Part shown: piece by piece, positions 1 through 9,003 of the stretch
Layout of the letters: every line of letters begins with the position of its first letter
How positions within the stretch are numbered: position 1 is the first letter of the stretch
NCBI GenBank assembly: GCA_018883365.1
Contig: VEQF01000003.1
Span: 47,672 to 111,671, forward strand
DNA length: 64,000 bases
Direction: 5' to 3'
From: Candidatus Nanopelagicaceae bacterium
Lineage (GTDB): Bacteria; Actinomycetota; Actinomycetes; Nanopelagicales; Nanopelagicaceae
The notes under the pieces: generated by a model
Told to the model about the DNA's origin: nothing
The model's input: the letters and a program-made list of their open reading frames with translations, nothing else
The model's database searches: none
Translations under genes and position numbers: made by a program

Positions 1-1053
1 ATTGCAACCCAGATTAATCCCGAACATCCCGTTTTAATTGATAAGTTTTTAGATGATGCGATGGAGCTAGATGTAGATGCGTTATTTGATGGGCAGGAGA
101 TTTATATAGCCGGCATTATGGAGCACGTTGAAGAGGCTGGCGTTCACTCTGGGGACTCGGCATGTGTTATACCGCCGCAAAGCATTACTGCTTCGTTGCA
201 GTCGGAAATTGTTATCGCGGCGAAAGCTTTAGCCCAGGAAATTGGCGTGAAAGGCTTGATAAATATCCAATTCGCAATTTCTCAATCAAAGCTCTACGTG
301 ATTGAAGCCAACCCACGAGCTTCGCGCACTGTTCCATTTGTTAGCAAAGCCACCGGTGTACAAGTTGCTAAGGCTGCCGCACTCATTGCGTGTGGGAAAT
401 CTATTTCAGATTTACGCTCGGGCGGATTACTACCTAATGGCGAGATCGGCATTGGGAAGGGAATCGCTGTTAAAGAAGCGGTACTTCCATGGAATAGATT
501 CCGACGTATAGATGGTCAGGGAGTTGATTCAGTGCTGGGTCCTGAGATGAAATCAACCGGCGAGGTTATGGGTATAGCAGCAAACTTTGGTGCTGCTTTT
601 GCAAAAAGCCAAATAGCCGCCTTTGGACCATTACCGCGAACTGGAGCAATCTTTATTTCACTCTCTGATAAGGATAAAGATGGAGCTTTGCTATCGGTAA
701 AGGAGTTGTCACAACTGGGTTTCGAACTCTATTCAACAAGCGGCACCCATGCTTTCTTGTTAAAACACGGGATCAACACTTTGGAAGTTGCTAAACATTC
801 TGAGAAAGAGGTTTCTGTTGAAAAAGTTTCAGCGGTCGACCTGATAAACGAGGGCAAAATTTCCCTAGTTATAAATACCCCTTTTGGTAGAGGCGCTCAA
901 AAAGATGGAAGGCAGATTCGCACCGCAGCAGTTCAGCGCGGGGTCTCGTGTATCACCACGGTAGCTGGAATGAAGGCTGCTGTTGAGGGAATCCGAGAGT
1001 TGCAAACCGGAAAATTGAGTGCGAAATCTATCCAGAGTTGGCATTCAGCATGA
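1..1053 (+). CDS. carB: Carbamoyl-phosphate synthase large subunit, 3' part
   Basis: Carbamoyl-phosphate synthase large chain makes carbamoyl phosphate from bicarbonate, ammonia and two ATP for pyrimidine and arginine synthesis. The gene enters from the left edge: the frame is open from base 1, so the 5' part is outside the window. The visible 350 residues are the end of the second ATP-grasp unit (VIEANPRASRTVPFVSK, typical of CarB) and the C-terminal MGS-like allosteric domain (TSGTHAFLLKHGI, then LVINTPFGRG). The stop overlaps the pyrK start as ATGA, which indicates translational coupling in a pyr operon. The family assignment is secure; only the upstream extent is unknown. Confidence 0.97.
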   Translation: MATQINPEHPVLIDKFLDDAMELDVDALFDGQEIYIAGIMEHVEEAGVHSGDSACVIPPQSITASLQSEIVIAAKALAQEIGVKGLINIQFAISQSKLYVIEANPRASRTVPFVSKATGVQVAKAAALIACGKSISDLRSGGLLPNGEIGIGKGIAVKEAVLPWNRFRRIDGQGVDSVLGPEMKSTGEVMGIAANFGAAFAKSQIAAFGPLPRTGAIFISLSDKDKDGALLSVKELSQLGFELYSTSGTHAFLLKHGINTLEVAKHSEKEVSVEKVSAVDLINEGKISLVINTPFGRGAQKDGRQIRTAAVQRGVSCITTVAGMKAAVEGIRELQTGKLSAKSIQSWHSA

Positions 1054-1904
1054 GCAAAATAAACCGTAAAGCTATTCAGGCCGATGTTGAGGTCCTCTCA
1101 AATAAGAAGGTAGGCGCCTACCATCATATGGTTTTTGCAGTAGGAGACATGGCCTTGCATGCTCGCCCCGGTAATTTTGTTGCAATCTCTGTTGGTGGAA
1201 ATAATTCATCGATGATTTTGCGACGTGCTTTCGCAATTTATCGCTCTAGCGATCGAGGTCAATATGGAGGCACCATTGAGTTAGTGGTTGCACCTCACGG
1301 TCAAGGAAGTAAGTGGTTAACAGGACTACAAATTCATGACCAGGTAAACATGGTTGCCCCACTAGGCACTAGTTTCGGCATTCCAACCGAACCGGTAAAT
1401 GCTTTGTTAATTGGTGGTGGATATGGTTCCGCTCCGCTTTTTGGTTTAGCAGAGGTTTTAAAGGAACGTGGTTGCAGAGTAGATATGATTTTAGGCGCCT
1501 CAACCGCTGGGAAGATTTATGCGCCTCTTGAGGGTAAGCGATCTGTCAACTCTTTAACAGTTACCACTGAAGATGGCGCAACTGGAGTAAAGGGTCGCGT
1601 TACCGATGTGATGAGCGAACTCATTGACAAACATAACGCAGAGATTGTTTATTCATGCGGTCCGATGGCCATGCTTTCAGCGGTAAATGAAATCGCGCGA
1701 ACTCACAACCTGGTGCATCAATGCGCGGTTGAAGAATCTATGGCCTGTGGAATAGGCGTATGCATGACCTGCGTTTTGCCGGTCAAAGATAATGATGGCG
1801 TTGTGAAAATGCTTAGATCCTGCATTGATGGACCGGTAATGGATGGCGAGAGAGTCATTTGGAACTCGTCACGAAAGATTCCAGAAGGAACATGGGGATC
1901 GTGA
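1050..1904 (+). CDS. pyrK: Dihydroorotate dehydrogenase electron transfer subunit
   Basis: PyrK carries FAD and a 2Fe-2S cluster and passes electrons from the class 1B dihydroorotate dehydrogenase to NAD+. The 284 residues show a ferredoxin-reductase-like fold: the flavin-binding RRAFAIY segment, a GGGYGSAPLF nucleotide-binding loop, and near the C-terminus the cluster cysteines in CGIGVCMTC with a fourth in LRSC. I chose the ATG at 1050, which overlaps the carB stop as ATGA, over an in-frame TTG at 1038. The next gene is its catalytic partner pyrD. This gives a PyrDK-type enzyme rather than the quinone-linked class 2 enzyme of many other actinobacteria. Confidence 0.93.
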   Translation: MSKINRKAIQADVEVLSNKKVGAYHHMVFAVGDMALHARPGNFVAISVGGNNSSMILRRAFAIYRSSDRGQYGGTIELVVAPHGQGSKWLTGLQIHDQVNMVAPLGTSFGIPTEPVNALLIGGGYGSAPLFGLAEVLKERGCRVDMILGASTAGKIYAPLEGKRSVNSLTVTTEDGATGVKGRVTDVMSELIDKHNAEIVYSCGPMAMLSAVNEIARTHNLVHQCAVEESMACGIGVCMTCVLPVKDNDGVVKMLRSCIDGPVMDGERVIWNSSRKIPEGTWGS

Positions 1905-2842
1905 TGTCGCAAGATTTTGATTTCGACATGAGTAGCAAGTTCGGTCAAAAAACCTTCCTCGCACCAGTTTTTACGGCTAGCGGTTGTGCTGGTTCAGGTA
2001 AAGAACTCGCTCAGTTTTTTCCGTTGACAGAGCTTGGAGCGGTAATTACCAAGTCAATCGCCTTAAAGCCAAGATCTGGCCGCGCTACACCTCGAATGGC
2101 TGAAACACCAAGCGGAATGTTGAATTCCATCGGGCTTCAAGGTCCAGGCATTGATCAATTCTTACAAGATGACATTCCGTGGCTGTTAGCTAACAAAGCA
2201 AATGTAATTGTTTCAATATCCGGTGAAACAGTTGAAGAGTACGCATCACTAGCTCGAAGATTGAGATTGGTACCCGGTATAAGTGGAATTGAAGTCAATA
2301 TCTCCTGTCCAAATGTAGAGAATCGTGGATTGGTTTTTGCCTGTGATCCAGTCGCATCGAAAGAGGTAATCGATGCGGTTAGAAGAAATATTGGTGGGGA
2401 ACTTCCAATTATTGCCAAATTGTCTCCAGATGTTACTGACATTGTTTCTATTGCAGGGGAGGTGATTTCTGCCGGCGCTGATGGTCTGGCTTTAATTAAT
2501 ACTCTGTTAGGAATGGTGATTGATATCGACACTCAAAAGCCAAAACTGGCGGGCAAAACTGGCGGATTATCAGGACCGGCGATACGTCCTGTTGCAGTTC
2601 GCGCAATTTATCAAGTTCATGCAGCTTTCAGAAATATACCGATTTTAGGAATGGGCGGAGTCGCCTCCGGCAAGGATGCCCTAGAAATGATTTTCGCGGG
2701 TGCGAGTGCAGTTTCTATCGGTACTGCCAATTTTGGAAATCCAACCGCCGCGATGAAGGTTAAAGAAGAGTTGCGGACTTTGCTGCAAGCAAGAGGTTTT
2801 AATTCGGTTCGTGAAGCGGTAGGAGTTGCGCATCGTGAATAA
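1904..2842 (+). CDS. pyrD: Dihydroorotate dehydrogenase, class 1B catalytic subunit
   Basis: PyrD oxidises dihydroorotate to orotate with FMN in the cytoplasm. The protein is a TIM barrel of about 312 residues. The class 1 active-site cysteine lies in NISCPNVENRG, and the FMN phosphate loop is near GMGGVASGKDALEM. A catalytic cysteine instead of serine, plus the adjacent pyrK, identifies the NAD-linked class 1B enzyme. The start is the ATG at 1904, overlapping the pyrK TGA by one base; an adjacent GTG at 1901 and an ATG at 1892 are also in frame. The 3' end overlaps pyrF by 8 nt. Confidence 0.95.
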   Translation: MSQDFDFDMSSKFGQKTFLAPVFTASGCAGSGKELAQFFPLTELGAVITKSIALKPRSGRATPRMAETPSGMLNSIGLQGPGIDQFLQDDIPWLLANKANVIVSISGETVEEYASLARRLRLVPGISGIEVNISCPNVENRGLVFACDPVASKEVIDAVRRNIGGELPIIAKLSPDVTDIVSIAGEVISAGADGLALINTLLGMVIDIDTQKPKLAGKTGGLSGPAIRPVAVRAIYQVHAAFRNIPILGMGGVASGKDALEMIFAGASAVSIGTANFGNPTAAMKVKEELRTLLQARGFNSVREAVGVAHRE

Positions 2843-3524
2843 GCAATCGCGGATAATCCTGGCTTTGGATTCTACCGATATCCAATCGGTTAAATCGATG
2901 ATTAAAATCACGGAGCATGAAATTGGTATTTACAAGTTAGGTTTAGAGTTTTATCTTTCAAATGGCTTGCCTGGAGTTCTTGAAATTCAAAACACATTTC
3001 CGGATATCGATATCTTTCTTGACTTAAAACTTCATGACATCCCAAACACAGTAAAAAGATCCGCCGCTACAGTTGCTAAATCAAAACCAAGATTTTTAAC
3101 AGTCCATGCAGCTGGTGGATCAGAGATGATTAAGGGCGCAGCGCAGGAGTTGCCTCATACTGAGATTACTGCGGTAACAGTTTTAACTTCATTGGATGAA
3201 ATAGCTTTATCTAGCATGGGGTTGCCAGCCGATCCGCTGAAGTTAGCGGTTGATTTGGCGGTGAATGCAACTAAGAATGGTGCGCGCGCCGTGGTGTGTT
3301 CTCCACTGGAAGTTGCTGCAATCCGTGCTGCAGTGGGTCCTGAGATTACTTTGATTACGCCTGGCGTGAGACCGGGGTCAGCTAAAGCTGATGATCAAAA
3401 GCGTGTCGCGACGCCGAAAGAGGCGATTTCTCTAGGCGCCGACCTGGTGGTGATCGGCCGACCTATAACAGAATCTCCAGATCCAGCGCGAAGCGCGAAA
3501 GAGATTTCTTCATCTTTGAAATAA
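2835..3524 (+). CDS. pyrF: Orotidine 5'-phosphate decarboxylase
   Basis: PyrF decarboxylates OMP to UMP, the last step of UMP synthesis. The 229-residue barrel has the catalytic Asp/Lys tetrad in FLDLKLHDIPNT and the phosphate-binding GVRPG and GADLVVIGRPIT segments near the C-terminus. This short form is the E. coli/B. subtilis type rather than the longer mycobacterial type. The GTG at 2835 is preferred because AGGAG at 2821-2825 lies nine bases upstream; an in-frame TTG at 2826 has worse spacing. It closes the carB-pyrK-pyrD-pyrF run and is followed 17 nt later by mihF. Confidence 0.95.
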   Translation: MNKQSRIILALDSTDIQSVKSMIKITEHEIGIYKLGLEFYLSNGLPGVLEIQNTFPDIDIFLDLKLHDIPNTVKRSAATVAKSKPRFLTVHAAGGSEMIKGAAQELPHTEITAVTVLTSLDEIALSSMGLPADPLKLAVDLAVNATKNGARAVVCSPLEVAAIRAAVGPEITLITPGVRPGSAKADDQKRVATPKEAISLGADLVVIGRPITESPDPARSAKEISSSLK

Positions 3525-3541
3525 CTTGCTTTAATAGGGCG

Positions 3542-3859
3542 GTGACATTACCGCCAAAGTTATCGCTAGAGCAGCGTCGTGCCGCACTTGAGAAGGCGGC
3601 GCAGTCACGAAAGACCAGAGCCGCTTTCAAATCCGAAGTTAAAAATGGGGTTCGTAATTGGACCGAAGCCTTCGCAAGTAATGATGAAGCCATTAAGAAA
3701 ATGAGAATCAAAGAACTGCTTCTGAGCCTTCCAGGATATGGCGAGGTGCGTGTACTTAATCTAATGGAGCGCGCAGGAATTTCCTTTTCAAGAAGAGTGC
3801 AGGGAATCGGCAAGTCACAGTACGAGTCCTTGTTGAAGCTATTGAAAGAAGATTTATGA
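3542..3859 (+). CDS. mihF: Integration host factor, actinobacterial type (mIHF)
   Basis: mIHF is a small actinobacterial nucleoid protein, unrelated in fold to E. coli IHF, that bends and compacts DNA. The 105-residue protein has the family layout: a basic N-terminal helix (RRAALEKAAQSRKTRAAFK), then an H2TH-like helical bundle with the GYGEVRVLNLMERAGIS segment and a C-terminal VQGIGKSQ DNA-contact turn. Its position between pyrF and gmk is the conserved actinobacterial arrangement. The GTG at 3542 starts 17 nt after pyrF, and the stop overlaps the gmk ATG as ATGA. Confidence 0.93.
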   Translation: MTLPPKLSLEQRRAALEKAAQSRKTRAAFKSEVKNGVRNWTEAFASNDEAIKKMRIKELLLSLPGYGEVRVLNLMERAGISFSRRVQGIGKSQYESLLKLLKEDL

Positions 3860-4404
3860 AAAAGGGAAAACTAATTGTTTTGTCTGGTCCTGGCGGGGTT
3901 GGAAAAAGCACAATCGTGGTTGAGCTTAAAAAGTTAGATCACTTCTATTTTTCTGTTTCCGCAACAACTAGAAAACCACGACCAGGAGAGATAGATGGTG
4001 TTGCTTATCATTTTGTAAGCGATCTTCAATTTCAAGAAATGATCGAAAACAAAACGTTTTTGGAATGGGCTGATTTTGCCGGCGCAAGATATGGAACTCC
4101 AAAGGCACCAGTTGATAAAGCTCTTGCCGAGGGAAAAAATGTTTTATTGGAGATCGAGATTTCTGGAGCACGTCAGGTAAAAGAGGCGATGCCTGAAGCG
4201 ATTATGGTCTTTTTGCAGCCTCCTTCCATGCAGGAGCTGGAAGCCCGTATTACCAATCGAGGAACTGACTCTGCTGAGCGGATAGCTGCTCGTTTGGCGC
4301 TGGCTCGTGCCGAAATGGCAGCAGCGGGGGAGTTCGATCACTTATTGACTAACCATCGAGTCGAAGAGGTTATAGAGGCGCTGGTATCCTTAGCGGCCTC
4401 ATAG
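3856..4404 (+). CDS. gmk: Guanylate kinase
   Basis: Guanylate kinase phosphorylates GMP to GDP. The 182-residue protein has a P-loop at residues 8-17 (LSGPGGVGKS), the GMP-binding SATTRKPRPGEIDG segment, and the YGTPKAPVD and LEIEISGARQV motifs of the family. The P-loop has GPGGVGKS where GPSGVGKS is more usual; this should be tolerated. The gene overlaps mihF by 4 nt, so its translation is probably coupled. It is followed by a possible attenuator and then rpoZ, the usual gmk-rpoZ pair. Confidence 0.96.
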   Translation: MKKGKLIVLSGPGGVGKSTIVVELKKLDHFYFSVSATTRKPRPGEIDGVAYHFVSDLQFQEMIENKTFLEWADFAGARYGTPKAPVDKALAEGKNVLLEIEISGARQVKEAMPEAIMVFLQPPSMQELEARITNRGTDSAERIAARLALARAEMAAAGEFDHLLTNHRVEEVIEALVSLAAS

Positions 4405-4436
4405 GACCAGAAGGCCTTCAGGTCTGCGAAGGTTTT
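4405..4436 (+). promoter_or_regulatory. Possible attenuator between gmk and rpoZ
   Basis: Two mutually exclusive hairpins overlap here. Bases 4405-4424 form an imperfect palindrome (GACC-A-GAA / TTC-A-GGTC around GGCC). Bases 4415-4419 (CCTTC) can instead pair with 4428-4432 (GAAGG), followed by TTTT and, after GAA, a further TTTTT run, which is the layout of a weak intrinsic terminator. Both stems are short, so a regulatory role is only a suggestion. Confidence 0.3.
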
Positions 4437-4465
4437 GAATTTTTCCATGTAACGAAGGAGTAAGC

Positions 4466-4723
4466 GTGGCGACACTAGACGGAATCACTAATCCACCGAT
4501 TGATGAGTTGTTGGATAAGAGCGGTTCAAAGTATTCATTAGTGCTGTACGCAGCAAAGCGTGCTCGTCAGATCAATGCTTACTACTCACAACTTGGTGAA
4601 GGATTACTCGAGTACGTTGGTCCATTGGTTGAAACTCATGTGCATGAAAAACCATTATCCATTGCCATGCGTGAGATAAATGATGGGTTGCTAACGATCG
4701 AGAATCTGGAGCCACAAAACTAG
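4466..4723 (+). CDS. rpoZ: DNA-directed RNA polymerase omega subunit
   Basis: Omega is the small subunit that helps fold and hold the beta' subunit of RNA polymerase. The 85 residues contain the family core: [20 protein letters not shown], the conserved AAKRARQIN helix, then [13 protein letters not shown]. The GTG at 4466 is supported by a good Shine-Dalgarno, GAAGGAG, about six bases upstream. It follows gmk after 61 nt and precedes coaBC by 9 nt, the conserved gmk-rpoZ-coaBC order. Confidence 0.96.
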   Translation: MATLDGITNPPIDELLDKSGSKYSLVLYAAKRARQINAYYSQLGEGLLEYVGPLVETHVHEKPLSIAMREINDGLLTIENLEPQN

Positions 4724-4732
4724 TAGCTATCC

Positions 4733-5953
4733 ATGGCTGGCTCGCCAATTATTTTTCCCCGCGGCCGTGAAATTGTCTTAGGCGTTAGCGCGGGAATTGC
4801 TGCCTACAAATCCTGTGACGTCTTACGTCGCTTGCAGGATCATGGATTCTTAGTAACGGTTGTTCCAACTGAGTCCTCTTTAAATTTTGTCGGTAAAGCA
4901 ACTTGGCAAGCATTATCGGGTCGAAATGTTCACACATCAGTTTGGGAAAATAGCGCCGAGGTTTCACATGTTGCTCTTGCGGATAGGGCAGACCTGATTG
5001 TTATCGCACCTGCGACCGCTGATTTAATCTCCCGACTTGCTCAGGGTAGGGCTGATGATTTACTAACCACAACCGTTATCGCTTCCGGTTGCCCCGTACT
5101 TATTGTTCCTGCGATGCATCCTCAAATGTGGTTAAACCAAGCTACGGTTGCAAATGTTGAGCTACTTCGGAAACGTGGATTTACAGTGCTAGATCCTGCG
5201 GTTGGAAGGTTAACTGGCAAGGATTCTGGAATCGGAAGGTTCCCGGAGACAAAGATTATTATCGATAAAGTTTTGGAGCTTTCTAATTCTGTTGCTGTAT
5301 TGATGAATCGAAAGGTGCTAGTAACCGCTGGCGGAACTATTGAACCAATCGATCCGGTTCGGTACATAGGAAATCGTTCCAGTGGTCGACAAGGACTGGC
5401 CGTTGCTTACGAGGCTTTAAGAGCGGGTGCGGAAGTTACGGTAATTGCTGGACAAACTGATTATTTTGAATTGGAAGGTGCGCGGGTTCTAGAGGTTGAA
5501 ACCGCCGAAGAGATGCTCGAATTAGTCGAAGCTGAATTTTCCAGTCATGACAGCTTGGTTATGAGCGCTGCTGTGGCCGATGCGCGTCCAGTTTCTTCCG
5601 CTGAAGGCAAGATAAAGAAGGAATCTTTCACCAAAATTGAACTTCTTGAAAATCCTGACATCTTGGCCAGCATCGGCAAGTTGAAACGGGCAAATCAGGT
5701 GGTCGTCGGATTTGCAGCTGAAACAGAATCAAATCTTGTTGAACTTGGTCGAGATAAGTTGGTGCGTAAGGGCGCAGATTTACTTTATGTAAACAACGTT
5801 GCGCAAGGGGCGGTTTTTGGAAGTGATTCCACATCTGGGGCATTACTTTCGGTGGATGGCTCTAGTGAGTTTTTTGATAACGTGAGTAAGCACGAAGTCG
5901 CACGAAGGATCGTTAACGGTATCGCGAAAAGACTGGAGCTAGTAAATGGCTAA
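4733..5953 (+). CDS. coaBC: Bifunctional phosphopantothenoylcysteine decarboxylase / phosphopantothenate-cysteine ligase
   Basis: CoaBC joins cysteine to phosphopantothenate and then decarboxylates the product to phosphopantetheine for coenzyme A. The 406 residues split into an N-terminal flavoprotein CoaC domain (about 1-190; [16 protein letters not shown] for [14 protein letters not shown] with the active-site His, PAMHPQMW substrate loop) and a C-terminal CoaB synthetase domain (about 195-406; [22 protein letters not shown], then KIKKE). The gene lies between rpoZ and metK and overlaps metK by 8 nt. Length and motifs match a full-length fusion enzyme. Confidence 0.96.
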   Translation: MAGSPIIFPRGREIVLGVSAGIAAYKSCDVLRRLQDHGFLVTVVPTESSLNFVGKATWQALSGRNVHTSVWENSAEVSHVALADRADLIVIAPATADLISRLAQGRADDLLTTTVIASGCPVLIVPAMHPQMWLNQATVANVELLRKRGFTVLDPAVGRLTGKDSGIGRFPETKIIIDKVLELSNSVAVLMNRKVLVTAGGTIEPIDPVRYIGNRSSGRQGLAVAYEALRAGAEVTVIAGQTDYFELEGARVLEVETAEEMLELVEAEFSSHDSLVMSAAVADARPVSSAEGKIKKESFTKIELLENPDILASIGKLKRANQVVVGFAAETESNLVELGRDKLVRKGADLLYVNNVAQGAVFGSDSTSGALLSVDGSSEFFDNVSKHEVARRIVNGIAKRLELVNG

Positions 5954-7139
5954 GCGACTATTCACCTCAGAATCAGTGACCGAGGGACACCCGGATAAGA
6001 TTGCCGACGCGATTTCTGATTCGGTTTTAGATTCATTACTTGAACAAGATCCTAAGAGTCGCGTGGCCTGTGAAACTTTAATTACAACTGGTCAAGTTCA
6101 CGTTGCTGGAGAGGTAACGACAAATGGTTTTGCCGATGTCAATGAACTAGTTCGGCAGACCGTGTTAAGAATTGGCTATGACAGTTCGGATAAGGGTTTT
6201 GACGGAAATAGTTGCGGCGTTTCAGTTTCCATTGGTCAACAATCACAAGACATTGCAGTTGGCGTAGATCACGCAGTAGAAGAGAGAATAGCCAGATCTA
6301 GCGACCCACTTGACCTTCAAGGCGCGGGAGATCAAGGCTTGATGTTCGGATACGCAACCACAGACACCCCCGAGTTGATGCCTTTACCAATTGCGATGGC
6401 ACATAGATTGGCTCAGAAGCTTTCAGAGGTTCGAAAATCTGGATTACTTGACTACCTGCGCCCCGATGGAAAAACTCAGGTAACAATCGAATACGACGGC
6501 GATAAACCAGTTCGTTTAGATACTGTTGTTATTTCATCGCAACATGCGGCACACGTTGATTTGGATAAGACACTTTCACCAGATATACAAAAGCATGTGA
6601 TCCAACCAATCATTGATTCCTTCGAGATCCCAAGTGATGGCGTTCGAATCTTGGTCAATCCCACTGGAAGATTTGTGATTGGTGGACCCATGGGAGATGC
6701 AGGTTTAACTGGTCGAAAGATCATTGTCGATACCTATGGCGGCATGGCACGGCATGGCGGAGGTGCTTTCAGCGGTAAGGATCCTTCGAAGGTAGATAGA
6801 TCAGCGGCGTATGCAATGAGATGGGTAGCGAAGAATGTTGTAGCAGCAGGGCTTGCATCTCGTTGCGAAGTTCAGGTTGCCTATGCGATTGGCAAAGCCC
6901 AACCTGTCGGTCTGTTCGTAGAAACTTTTGGAACTGAGGTTGTTCCGGTTTCTCAGATTTCCGATGCGGTTCTTGCAACTTTTGATTTGCGCCCCGCAGC
7001 AATAATCCGAGATTTAGATCTTTTACGTCCCATTTATGCTAAGACAAGCTCTTACGGCCACTTTGGTCGAGAGCTACCCGAGTTCAATTGGGAGAAAACT
7101 GATCGAGCAGCTTCATTAAAAGCAGCGGTAAAAGGTTAA
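5946..7139 (+). CDS. metK: S-adenosylmethionine synthetase
   Basis: MetK makes S-adenosylmethionine from ATP and methionine. The 397-residue protein begins with the ATP-contacting [13 protein letters not shown] and carries both signatures: [12 protein letters not shown] near residue 125 and [16 protein letters not shown] in the C-terminal third. It overlaps the end of coaBC by 8 nt. No SAM riboswitch is possible in the absent leader, so expression depends on the upstream operon. It supplies methyl groups to RsmB, TrmI and TlyA in this window, and MetH regenerates its substrate. Confidence 0.97.
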   Translation: MAKRLFTSESVTEGHPDKIADAISDSVLDSLLEQDPKSRVACETLITTGQVHVAGEVTTNGFADVNELVRQTVLRIGYDSSDKGFDGNSCGVSVSIGQQSQDIAVGVDHAVEERIARSSDPLDLQGAGDQGLMFGYATTDTPELMPLPIAMAHRLAQKLSEVRKSGLLDYLRPDGKTQVTIEYDGDKPVRLDTVVISSQHAAHVDLDKTLSPDIQKHVIQPIIDSFEIPSDGVRILVNPTGRFVIGGPMGDAGLTGRKIIVDTYGGMARHGGGAFSGKDPSKVDRSAAYAMRWVAKNVVAAGLASRCEVQVAYAIGKAQPVGLFVETFGTEVVPVSQISDAVLATFDLRPAAIIRDLDLLRPIYAKTSSYGHFGRELPEFNWEKTDRAASLKAAVKG

Positions 7140-7145
7140 CGGACT

Positions 7146-8984
7146 GTGGCTCAAGTAAAGCCACTTGCCTTAAGGCGTCAAAAATCTTCGACGTCCTACG
7201 CTAGAAATACTGGAGTGCCCGAAGAAGGTCTTCAGGCTGAAGTCTTAGTAGATTCTGAGATCTACCACCTAGAACAAAGCTTTACCTATCTAGTTCCAAA
7301 AGAGCTAGAGCATTTAAGTATGGGCTCAATAGTTAAAGTTCCTTTCAAAGGGGAAACAGTAAAAGGAGTTGTCACCGAGATATCTCCGGCAACAAAGACC
7401 AATTTGCTAAGCATCATTAGCGTGCTGCAAGAACGAGTCTTAACAAAAAATCACTTCGATTTTGCTCAATCGGTTGCGGCGCGTTATGCATGCAATTATC
7501 CCAGCGTTGTTCACGCCTTTCTAAATGGATTTGAAGCAAAAAAGGTTTTTGAATCAACCTGGTCAGAATTGGAACCTTCTGGCGTAAAAAGGGTTAAGCG
7601 AAGTTATGTTGACACGTCAATGTCTTCAAGATTGCAAACCTACCTGAGCGACAGAGTTGAGTCTGCATCATCTGGAAGCTTGCTCATAGTATTCCCGGAC
7701 CAAAGTCAGCTCGATGTATTTACCGACTTGAATCGTGAATCGATAGGGGATCGTTTAGTCGAATTTGGCTCACATTTAACGGCTACAAAGAAGAAGTTGG
7801 GTTATGCTCGAATTATTTCGGAATCCAATTTAATTATCGCGGGTTTGCGAAGTTCGATTTTCACTCCGATCCGTTACCTAACCGAGATCATTGTGGTTGA
7901 CGAATTCTCATCGAATTATTTTGAACAACGTGCTCCGTTTTGGAATTTGCGCGATTTGGCTTTACTGAGATCTGAAAGCGACAAGTGTGACATCACTTTT
8001 GTTGGAACTTCATGCTCCTTGGAGCTTGCAAGGTTAATTGATGCAGGATGGGTTAAAACAGATGAGATTTCAAAGATGGCAAAAAATCGGCCTGACAGAA
8101 CCAGTTTTTACCCTGACAGTTTTCATGGAGTTATCCGAGAAGGTTTGAGGAGCGGGCCAGTATTGGTTTGTGTTTCATCCAAGGAATATGCCAGCGGATT
8201 TGTGTGCGCTAATTGTCGTAATCGCGCTAACTGCAAATGTGGCGGTTACCTCAAAATAGTCGAAAAAGGACGAGCGGAATGTACAACCTGCGATTTTCAG
8301 AGCTCTGACTGGCGTTGTTTGGAGTGTGGCAATAATCGAAGTTTAATCTTCAAGAGCGGTGCCAAGAAATTGCTAGAGGAGATAGGAAAAGCGTTTCCAA
8401 GAGAAGCAATCAGAATCAGCACAACAGACAAGCCGATACAGACTATGGATGGTTACACAGGGATTGTCGTTGCCACTTATGGTTCTGAGCCGGATTTAAA
8501 GGGTGGGTATGGCGCCGTCGTGCTTTTAGATGGAGAGTTCCTCGCCTCACGCTCATCGGTACGTGCCGAGGAAGAAACGTTTCATAAATTCATGAAGTCT
8601 GTTGCTAAATTACAATTAAAGGGGAGTGTGTTCATTTCCCTGTTTGCTAAACATCCGATTTCTCAAGCGATTTCTTCGGGGAAAAACTCGTTGTTTTTCC
8701 AAACCGCATTGCGTGAACGTCAAGAGACAGGTCTTCCACCGTATATTCGGGTAATTAGAATTTCCGGCGAAGCTCGGAGCATCTCTTCTTTGCGAATGAA
8801 ATTAATGCAGCAATTTCCAAAGACCCTAGAAGCATTTTTATCCCATTCTGGGATGGTTTTAACGTTAAAAGTTCAACATGATTCGGTATCGGCTGTATTG
8901 GCCGCCTTAAAGGCGCTTCAAAAGCTCCGATCGACAACCAACAAGCAGCTGTATCGAATTCAAGTAGACCCACTAGAGTTCTAG
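7146..8984 (+). CDS. priA: Degenerate primosomal protein PriA (no visible helicase motifs)
   Basis: This is the actinobacterial form of PriA, a replication-restart protein. The 612 residues have the N-terminal PriA DNA-binding domain (VDSEIYHLEQSFTYLVP) and a zinc-binding region around residues 355-400 with paired cysteines (CANCRNRANCKC, CTTC, CLEC). The helicase core is eroded: there is no GSGKT Walker A, and the DEXH position reads DEFSS. ATPase and helicase activity are therefore unlikely, as reported for other actinobacterial PriA proteins. It probably keeps a structural role in DNA or primosome binding. The GTG start lies 6 nt after metK. Confidence 0.85.
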   Translation: MAQVKPLALRRQKSSTSYARNTGVPEEGLQAEVLVDSEIYHLEQSFTYLVPKELEHLSMGSIVKVPFKGETVKGVVTEISPATKTNLLSIISVLQERVLTKNHFDFAQSVAARYACNYPSVVHAFLNGFEAKKVFESTWSELEPSGVKRVKRSYVDTSMSSRLQTYLSDRVESASSGSLLIVFPDQSQLDVFTDLNRESIGDRLVEFGSHLTATKKKLGYARIISESNLIIAGLRSSIFTPIRYLTEIIVVDEFSSNYFEQRAPFWNLRDLALLRSESDKCDITFVGTSCSLELARLIDAGWVKTDEISKMAKNRPDRTSFYPDSFHGVIREGLRSGPVLVCVSSKEYASGFVCANCRNRANCKCGGYLKIVEKGRAECTTCDFQSSDWRCLECGNNRSLIFKSGAKKLLEEIGKAFPREAIRISTTDKPIQTMDGYTGIVVATYGSEPDLKGGYGAVVLLDGEFLASRSSVRAEEETFHKFMKSVAKLQLKGSVFISLFAKHPISQAISSGKNSLFFQTALRERQETGLPPYIRVIRISGEARSISSLRMKLMQQFPKTLEAFLSHSGMVLTLKVQHDSVSAVLAALKALQKLRSTTNKQLYRIQVDPLEF

Positions 8985-8991
8985 TTCACAG

Positions 8992-8997
8992 TAGAAT
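8992..8997 (+). promoter_or_regulatory. -10 box of leaderless def promoter
   Basis: TAGAAT ends six bases before the def ATG at 9004, so transcription should begin at or next to the start codon. No Shine-Dalgarno is visible. Confidence 0.6.
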
Positions 8998-9003
8998 GCG
9001 GCT

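Noticed and set aside
7146..8984. priA as a pseudogene because its helicase motifs are lost
   Set aside because: The frame is intact over 612 residues, the zinc cysteines are kept, and the same loss is typical of actinobacterial PriA.
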